NCBI GenBank assembly: GCA_964019425.1
Contig: OZ025810.1
Location: 124,001-188,000, forward strand
From: Flectonema sp. DT1601
Taxonomy: Eukaryota > Euglenozoa > Diplonemea > Diplonemida > Diplonemidae
Length of the DNA stretch: 64,000 nucleotides
Direction of reading: 5' to 3'
Shown one piece after another: positions 57,454-64,000 of this stretch. The notes below the pieces were generated by a model. The model did not search any database. It saw only the letters and a program-made list of their open reading frames with translations, and was not told the origin of the DNA. Each line of letters begins with the position of its first letter. Position 1 is the stretch's first letter. The position numbers and the translations under genes were made by a program.

Positions 57454-58118
57454 TTTACTTTCTTAATACCTGGTGGTGCATATATAAATAAATAAAAAAG
57501 ATTGTATTCCAACAGCTGTTGACGTCTTTCACTATCTTCCTAGTTGTTGGTTTGGTAGTGAAAGTACTAAAAAAAAAAGAAATGAATTTCAAAAGCTTTA
57601 TGTAAAGCTATGCATTGCTCCCAATCTTCAATGAAGCAGTTGAGAATTGGCTTCTTGAGGAGTGATGACATCGTTTCCAAACATTTCTTTTCTTTTTCAC
57701 AACGTAGGGAAATGGCGTCACTTGACACCTGATAAGACAGGGTCCTCGTACACTAGTTGGTTTACGTTTCTTTCATGGGACCCTTTTTTTCAATGTGGGA
57801 AATTCGTTTTTCTAATTAATTTTTCACTGGGGGGGAGAATCACAATGTAAATATATAAAAAAAAGATAAAACAATCGAAGAAAAAATATTTATACGATTG
57901 AAGTGCACTCACAAAGTACTGCACGGTATTACCGTACAAATAATAAGCTGCCGGGGGTTTTCACGTTGCAAAGGCATGTTTCTGCCTGTAACGTACGGAT
58001 ATTTCTCTGTTTGTTGAAAAGAAGTTTTATTTCACTTCCACAAGAGAATATGATCTCAGTCAGATGATCTGTTTTATAGCTTTTTGATGTGCCGTTGAAT
58101 ATCTCTGTTAGCTTTTCA
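57454..58118. other. Intergenic stretch with an open frame after the SET gene
   Basis: No separate gene called. Minus-strand sequence just past the SET stop is open in a shifted frame for about 70 codons, to a TAA at 57929; it overlaps the SET coding end and may be chance or a longer C-terminus. Confidence 0.45.
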
Positions 58119-59388
58119 TCACTTTTCCTCCTCACATTTCTCACAGATACAGTCGAAGAAGTAGTGTTCACTGAGTTGTTCCTGACGTTCTTTTCGTGGT
58201 GCGCTTTCGTCAATATATGAGATACAGATTTCGTCTCCTATTTTAATATCTTTAATAGCGAAAGCAACGAGAGTTTCATCGTTGTCATCACCGTATGTGA
58301 CCTGAAGGTTTGGGTCACATGAATGATTAAAACAAGAACATATTTTATAGACTCCTTGTCCTCGGCTACTGTACTCTAGGTTTGGATTGTTTTTTGTGAT
58401 GGAACGAACTGCTTTACGATCAACACGATTTCCTGTTTCCTTAAGCCATGAGACATAACAATTCCAAGGAGAGGTTGGTGATCGTTCCTGTCCATTGAGA
58501 AGAATCGCTCCACACATTCTCGAAATGCGATGCTCTGTTAAGACAGTATCGTCTCCGTCAACTCCAAATATGATTTTCATTAAATTCTTCGCCTTCGCTA
58601 ACACTTCTTCTTTGCTTCTTCCCTCTTCAGCTTTTCCATCAGTTAATAAATATTTAAATACGAATCTCTCAAAAGGACACGAAATTAAAAACGAGAAAGG
58701 CTTACACGCCTGTTCTGGAGTTTCATTTCGTACCCGAATACCAGTATATATTATCGACTGTTATTTTTTTTTTTTTTTTTTTGTTCGTTTATTTTCGATT
58801 GAAACTGACTGCTATTTGTAAAAGAGTGAAGTGACATACGAAAATGTGCAACGCCAAGTTGAAGGTATCCGAGTAATCAATTCCGCCTTGAATCCAATCT
58901 TCTTGAGCATATTCCAGGTATGCTGTCTTCTGTCGTGGTGTCATAAGTCCTCTGCAAATAGCACCGTGGAAGGAAACCCAAGCGGTACTCTTCTTAGCAG
59001 TTGATGAATACAATTCAGAGCACTCTTTGTCGTGATTATCACACTTAACATATTTTGGTTTCGGGTATTCATCAATCATTGGAAGTGCTATTTTAAGAGA
59101 TGGAGCTACTCGAGAAAGATTTTCCATCGGAGTCTCCAAACTAGACAATGTCATAGCACAACACTTTACTCTTGACTTACCCATCGTCTCGTCTAAGTTC
59201 TGAGCGCAACACAATGCTGTCTCAGATATTACAAGATCGTCTTTGTTATAATTCGCCATACTAATAACACCTTTTCCTTTTCCTTCCATCATAACTACTT
59301 TCACCTTCTCATCTTGACACAGATCTCGGTAGTAATCCTCGTCGTTCTTCACAACAGGATCTTCTGTATACTCAGGACGAGATGCCAT
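58119..59388 (-). CDS. SMYD-like SET-domain protein methyltransferase
   Basis: Exons 58840-59388 and 58119-58757, intron 82 nt; 395 residues, ATG 59388, TGA 58119. The SET-N part shows EGKGKGVISMANYNKDD; the insert between the halves has Cys/His residues (KCDNHDKECSELY) but is not a canonical MYND finger. The SET core has CFNHSCDPNLQV and IGDEICISYID, and the post-SET cysteines CICEKCEEE end the protein. The order is closest to SMYD5-type enzymes, which methylate histone or ribosomal lysines. The acceptor AATCAAACAG sits 29 nt before the ATG inside a leader repeat also found at 39734-39794. Confidence 0.85.
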
Positions 59389-60717
59389 CTTAGTTCAATC
59401 TGATGTTGGGAGAAAGACTGTTTGATTAGGTTCATACGAATATAAATCTCTGTATTGGATCAGAGCTCAATAATAAAATTAAAAAAACTCATGACACAGG
59501 GGGAGGAAGATGGAAAATAACAACACTACAATACTAATACATGCTCTTGTTTATATTTAACTTTTTGGAACATCTGCAGACACCTGAGTTATGAAAGTTA
59601 TTATTAATTATTGACAACCTGACTTGTTGTTAGAGAAAAATCAAAAAAGAAAACAATTTGTAAAAAAAAAAAAGGGGGAGGGGGGGGTCTAAGAATACCC
59701 CAATACTGTTTACGAAAAAAACAGTATTAAGAAATACAATAAAATAATTCATTAGGACCTAGAGCGGAATATAATTCAGCAGAAGGTGGCTGTGATCTTT
59801 ATTTAATTGTTTTTTTAGCTGAGTAATGAAAAAACAGTTCCTTACTGACACAAGTTAAAGCAATCCTGGGGTGAATTGTTGAAACTTGGACAACGGAGTG
59901 CCTTAAGCTATAACAAACCCAACAAAGAAAAAAAAAAAAAAAAAAAAAAAAAAAAGCAATTTAGCTTCAGCTGAGAAACGGATATGGACTTTAAATTAAA
60001 TAAAAAAATAATAAATCCTCAGCTGTCTGCCTTGCCGATAGGGAAAAAAAAAAGCAATTAGGGGGAAATCAGTAGCTATCTTCAGGTTATTTGTATTATA
60101 AACGAGAACAGGGTTCTATGTTTCTTCAGTGACTGCTGCTTCGAAACCGATAAAAAAAAATCTTTTTTGCAGCAAAATTACAAAGTATCTATTTCCGTTT
60201 CCGTTTCCGTTTCTTTTTTTTTTTTCTCCTTTTCTATACACATTCCATATAAGAAAACTATTCTCGGCGTCAGCTCGGCTTAAAAAGAAAAATCTCAACA
60301 TGAGAAATTCTAATCATCGTAGCCGAGACCAACAACTGAAAGCTCTGGAAACAGGTAAATTGAAAGGAGAGTTTTTTTTTTTTTTTTAAAAAGTTATTTA
60401 AACCGAAAACTCCGACCAACCCCACCCCGGTTGAGTTATTTTATTTAACTGAGATCAATTCAATTAATTAAAAAAAAAACAACAACTTGTTGGCAAAGAT
60501 ACCTTGTCATGCTAGAAGATAATAGTTTGCAATATATAGAAGGCTATATGTGCGCAAATCTTACCTTAGCGACCATGTACAGTTTATCTCAAGAGGAAAT
60601 AACAACAAAAATTAGAGAAAGGGAACATACTGTAAACACACCTCTCGTTTATTTAAAAAGGGAAAAAAAAATAGAACAAGAACCGAATGAAAACTATTTA
60701 TTATTACAAATCTTCGT

Positions 60718-60751
<34 letters not shown>

Positions 60752-61193
60752 ATTTTTTGTTGTGTGAGGATAAAGAGCAAGTGACTTGAACATGGTAGTG
60801 ACATAAAGTAAAAACTGCGCAAATTAAAATTTGTGAAATATACTCCACCTGCTCCATCCATACTAGAGTTTTAATTAGTCACTCACAAGCCCAAGTCTGA
60901 CAAACAGGTTGAACGGAATGGATGACTGAAGCTTTTAATAAATTCTTTTTTGGTACCAAAAAAATGTCCTTGACATTTTGAACGAAAAAGAAATTTAATT
61001 AAAATTTTTTTTGACATCTTTTATAACATAAAAAAAGATGCGCACCATGTCACCCACTCGCATTGTCGCTGATTGAAAAGTTTCAGTTTTCACGGTAGTT
61101 ACCCTAAGCAGTACAGCTACTTTTTTTTTAGAATAGAAAAAAATAGGGAGGAGTTTGGAGGGGGTGGGAGGGGTGACATCACACAGAGATGTT
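59389..61193. other. Intergenic stretch
   Basis: 1.8 kb with no recognised gene; A-tracts near 59660, 59930-59955 and 60722-60750, a TTTCCG run at 60189-60211 and the leader repeat 59418-59475. Confidence 0.5.
59418..59475 (-). repeat. Leader repeat of the SET gene (pairs with 39734-39794)
   Basis: About 58 bp in the 5' flank of the SET gene, about 80% identical to 39734-39794. Its minus-strand end (CCTAATCAAACAG) supplies the acceptor nearest the SET start codon. Confidence 0.65.
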
Positions 61194-62516
61194 TTAATAT
61201 GGTTTTTCAACATCAGCATCTTCATCATCGGTTTCCATCTCTGTTTGGTGAGTCTGTTCAACATCAATCCATCTCTTGTATCCAACTACTAAAGTGATTA
61301 GAAGGAATATGATTCCAATTGCTAAGAACAACACACCAGCTGTTGACGTACGAACACCACTGTGGAGTTCTGTACACTGGTCACCAGTGATCTTTGCAAT
61401 CTTTTCAATAATAATTTTACAATCCTCATAAGGTTCAATAATTGCAATCAATTCTCTCTGTCTGTCATCAGGTAAACCAGCAGCTACGGCACGAGCCTGT
61501 TCGCTACGAAGATTTCTAAGAGCCTTTGCGACCTCATCAGTTGGGCAAACGTTAGTTTCTATTTCCGAACGAAGAAGACCTCTTGGGGTAGTGGAGTCTG
61601 CAAGATGCTTAGTTTCGTAGCAAACATCATCAACAAGCAAATCAGCAACAGCAAAACCATATCCGACAATAAAAATGTAAACTAATATAGACAACGAACT
61701 AATTAGTAACAAGTGGTGAGATGGTGATGCACAGCCACCGTTATTTCTACTACACTTTATGCAAGCAAAAACAGTGACAATAATAGCCAGAGGAAGTACG
61801 ATAAAGGATTGAGCGTAAATGACTGCTTCACGAATCCCTTTTGATTTTTCAACGTCATCCCTGGCTTTATTGATCTCAACAATGGCTGAGTCTTTTCCAG
61901 ATCTAATTTCCCCCGCAGCATCGTATGAGACAAGAGATGGGTATTTATCTTGGATTGATTGAGCATCAGTGATGACAGGGTCTAAAGATTCTCTTACAGC
62001 TTGCTCAGCAGAGTCGATGGAATCACTTACTTCTTCGTTAAGTTTAGATAATCCAGCAATGCTTAGGATTATTCCCAACACGGTAAACAAAATCATCGCA
62101 ATCGGAAATATTATCTTCGCCCACAAAGGGTGAAGTGGTGAAAATTTCGATCTCGTGAAATTAGATTGTTGATTCTTTCTCTCTCCCTCAATATAAATAT
62201 CATCTGGACCACAGCAGCCAGTGCAGCTGCAGCCTGTGCAACAGAACGAGTCATCAACGTGGGTTGGTTTTGTGCTGCCACATCCACCACAGCATCTTGA
62301 CAACGGAAAGATAATACAAAGCAAAAGCGACAATACCACAATCATTATCATAATAATACTTTCAGGCTCCTCAAGGTAAAGTAATTCATCACAATCTCTG
62401 CTAATGGAAACGTCACCTGTCGGTTTGTTACAACCAAACATGTTCCCGGCGCTTTTACGAGCTTCGGTAAGCGTAATCATGGAGAACAACGCAACTGTAG
62501 ATAAGTGTCGACTCAT
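61194..62516 (-). CDS. Five-transmembrane protein with Cys-rich segment (prominin/tweety-like layout)
   Basis: Single exon, 440 residues, ATG 62516, TAA 61194. Possible signal peptide, then helices at about residues 54-73, 132-155, 236-256, 268-292 and 400-420. A palmitoylation-type cysteine cluster (FCCTGCSCTGCCG) lies just after helix 1. Two long non-cytosolic loops (156-235 and 293-395) carry helical and cysteine-containing sequence, and the C-tail is acidic. Five helices with two large loops is the prominin plan, and tweety is similar, but no diagnostic motif is seen. Likely surface or ciliary membrane protein. Acceptor CATTTTTATTCTACAG is 39 nt before the ATG. Confidence 0.65.
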   Translation of the reverse strand: MSRHLSTVALFSMITLTEARKSAGNMFGCNKPTGDVSISRDCDELLYLEEPESIIMIMIVVLSLLLCIIFPLSRCCGGCGSTKPTHVDDSFCCTGCSCTGCCGPDDIYIEGERKNQQSNFTRSKFSPLHPLWAKIIFPIAMILFTVLGIILSIAGLSKLNEEVSDSIDSAEQAVRESLDPVITDAQSIQDKYPSLVSYDAAGEIRSGKDSAIVEINKARDDVEKSKGIREAVIYAQSFIVLPLAIIVTVFACIKCSRNNGGCASPSHHLLLISSLSILVYIFIVGYGFAVADLLVDDVCYETKHLADSTTPRGLLRSEIETNVCPTDEVAKALRNLRSEQARAVAAGLPDDRQRELIAIIEPYEDCKIIIEKIAKITGDQCTELHSGVRTSTAGVLFLAIGIIFLLITLVVGYKRWIDVEQTHQTEMETDDEDADVEKPY

Positions 62517-62716
62517 TTTTTTTATTTTTCAAACAATTTGTTTTTATAAAGCTGTAGAATAAAAATGAATGAATTATATTTTTTTTTTCCAAATTACTAA
62601 AAAGAAAAAAAAAAAAAAAACAGCCAAATCTACTCTCCGTATGTTTTCTACTTGGATTCTATTCTAAATAATTTTTCTTTTTTTTTTTAGTAATTACAAG
62701 TCAGTAAAGAAGGACC

Positions 62717-63903
62717 CTACTCATATAGACCACCACCTCCAATTTCTTCTTCAGGAGGTTCACATCTGTGTGACATGGCAATCAGTTCTTGTGGATCTTT
62801 TAATTTATAAAGTGTGAATACAGCTTGCAGTTTCGGTATCGGAGCGTAAGATAATTTTGCACCCTTCGCGGATAGCATGTATTTAATTAGATTGTGTTCG
62901 AGTGACATTCTGAAAAAGTTGATCTGCCCGTCTTCTTCTGCCGGGTGTTCCTCAATTATTTCCAACTGCTTTAAGAATATTACCAGCGACGGAAAAACAG
63001 GTTGGGCCTGTTCTGGAGGAGCGATCATTTTCTCTTGTAAGATTTTTGTTCTATTTCTTGATAGAATATCATTCAGTTCTGTTACTAGAGGATGGAGTTC
63101 ACTCTGTTTCTCAACATGATAATGAGTGCTTCTTAAGTTAGCTGATGGTAGTTGAGATATACCTCCGTGAACAGCTACAAGCATATCCCAATTAGATAAT
63201 TGCCTTAACTCATTGCATACTAAGTATAATTTCTTAACAACATTAACTCGGGTGTCAAAACTCTCTTGACTAACGATCTGTTTTTCTTTTTTTGTTTTTA
63301 AGTTAGTTAAGTTAGTTAGAACTGATGACTACGAGGGGTCTGGGTAGCCCGCATCAGTAAGGACCCAATCGCGAGGATTGTAGTTTTATAATACCAATCA
63401 ATATCAGTATCGTAACTTATGAAATGGAAAGACACGAATGTCAAACAGTTGAATGCACAAAAGGTAGTTACTACTTTCCGATAACTATCCAAAACCCGAA
63501 CGGCACCATGTGCTACGACGCCATTCGAATCAACCTCCCGAACAATGTAAGCAACACTCACAAAGCAGGAAGCCACAAGAACAGAAACTATTCCATCAAC
63601 GCGCCATAGTAGACGATGGAGCAGAAAATCAAAAACTCTTAGGAACCGCCATTGATCCCTTCACGCCATGCCAATGTCAGCTCGTGAGGGGATCCACTTG
63701 GATCAAAGGTTTTCTCCCCCAACTCTATTTATCGTGGTTGCTGTCAGAAAATAAATAACAAAACATACAGCGTAAACAGTCCAGTTAGCCACCTTGTGAA
63801 TAAGGTCTCTGTAAGCCTTAAAGTGGGGTGCATTTCTTCCGAGTCCATTTCCTGGAAGCCACTTACAACCCATGAACTCACACGGGAGAAGATGATTGTG
63901 AAC
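62717..63903 (-). CDS. RasGEF (CDC25-type) domain protein, partial at window end
   Basis: Exons 63769-63903 and 62717-63277; upstream exons lie beyond or near the window end (an exon between 63926 and 63980 is possible but uncertain). Joined sequence: LLPCEFMGCKW...APHFKAYRDLIHKVANWTVYA, then IVSQESFDTRVNVVKKLYLV, NELRQLSNWDMLVAV and later FPSLVIFLKQLEIIEE and GQINFFRMS. This follows the CDC25 homology domain order, including the W(V/T)xxxI and NLxxR-like region, and ends shortly after CEPPEEE. It activates Ras-type GTPases by nucleotide exchange. The intron between the two exons is 491 nt, six times the norm here, and contains opposite-strand open frames. Confidence 0.75.
63424..63758 (+). 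other. Opposite-strand open frames inside the RasGEF intron
   Basis: Two adjacent plus-strand frames: 63424-63609 (ATG, 61 codons, containing YYFPITIQNPNGTMCYDAI) and an overlapping frame closing at 63758 (containing DDGAENQKLLGTAIDPF). They would join in frame if 38 nt from a GTAAGC to an ACAG were removed. No family recognised; may be a nested gene fragment or chance. Confidence 0.3.
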
Positions 63904-64000
63904 CTGTTGTTGTGTTTTAAAAGTACAGTAGTGTTACTCATCACATGACCACTTCAAAGCATAACACTTCTAGACCTGTCGCTACCAATTAGTTAAGAAG

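Noticed and set aside
57929-58213. Shifted minus frame beyond the SET-protein stop
   Set aside because: SMYD-type proteins commonly end soon after the post-SET cysteines, and no splice site links this frame to the SET exon.

Overview
This is a eukaryotic, protist-like nuclear contig (A+T-rich, standard stop codons, short GT-AG introns). About 29 protein genes are recognisable and all of them lie on the minus strand. Introns are mostly 55-100 nt, usually begin GTATGT or GTTTGT, and end in ACAG/AACAG. Nearly every start codon is preceded within about 5-70 nt by a pyrimidine-rich stretch and an AG. Unbroken one-strand gene order plus a splice acceptor ahead of each gene fits polycistronic transcription with spliced-leader trans-splicing. 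With true cis-introns also present, a euglenozoan such as a diplonemid or euglenid is my best guess; dinoflagellate/perkinsid-like lineages are the main alternative. This placement is inference; no rRNA, tRNA or spliced-leader gene was found to test it.

Layout in + coordinates (transcription runs right to left). 1-11 kb: a giant EF-hand plus helical-repeat protein (cut by the window edge), a LAMMER/CLK-like kinase, a claudin/amastin-like four-helix membrane protein and a four-finger ZC2HC protein. 11-28 kb: a membrane diacylglycerol-lipase-like protein with a stray copy of its own 5' end, a nucleoplasmin/HD2-like protein, two tandem secreted purple acid phosphatases, a cyclic nucleotide phosphodiesterase and two tandem DUF676-type lipases. 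28-44 kb: an unknown coiled-coil protein, an ankyrin-TPR protein, two NXPE/PC-esterase-like paralogues 10 kb apart, two paralogous secreted cysteine-rich proteins of unknown family, and a 4-kb repeat-rich, gene-poor stretch (38-42.3 kb). 44-64 kb: a POT peptide transporter, zuotin/DNAJC2, a GDSL hydrolase, an FSH1-type hydrolase, a probable organellar protein of unknown function, proteasome beta subunit PSMB2, METAP2, a SMYD-like SET protein, a five-helix membrane protein and a RasGEF (cut by the window edge).

The genes do not form one pathway. There is a bias to secreted or membrane hydrolases that occur as paralogous pairs, and the pairs carry near-identical patches that suggest recent gene conversion. 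The most unusual theme is the repeated appearance of detached copies of gene 5' ends (acceptor plus leader): DAG-lipase at 11.4 kb, a cysteine-rich gene leader at 33.5 kb, and a SET-gene leader-like piece at 39.7 kb. No convincing transposon, virus-derived element or CRISPR array was seen. All gene models were made by eye and joined by reading frame and splice consensus; exon borders are given so that they can be tested.
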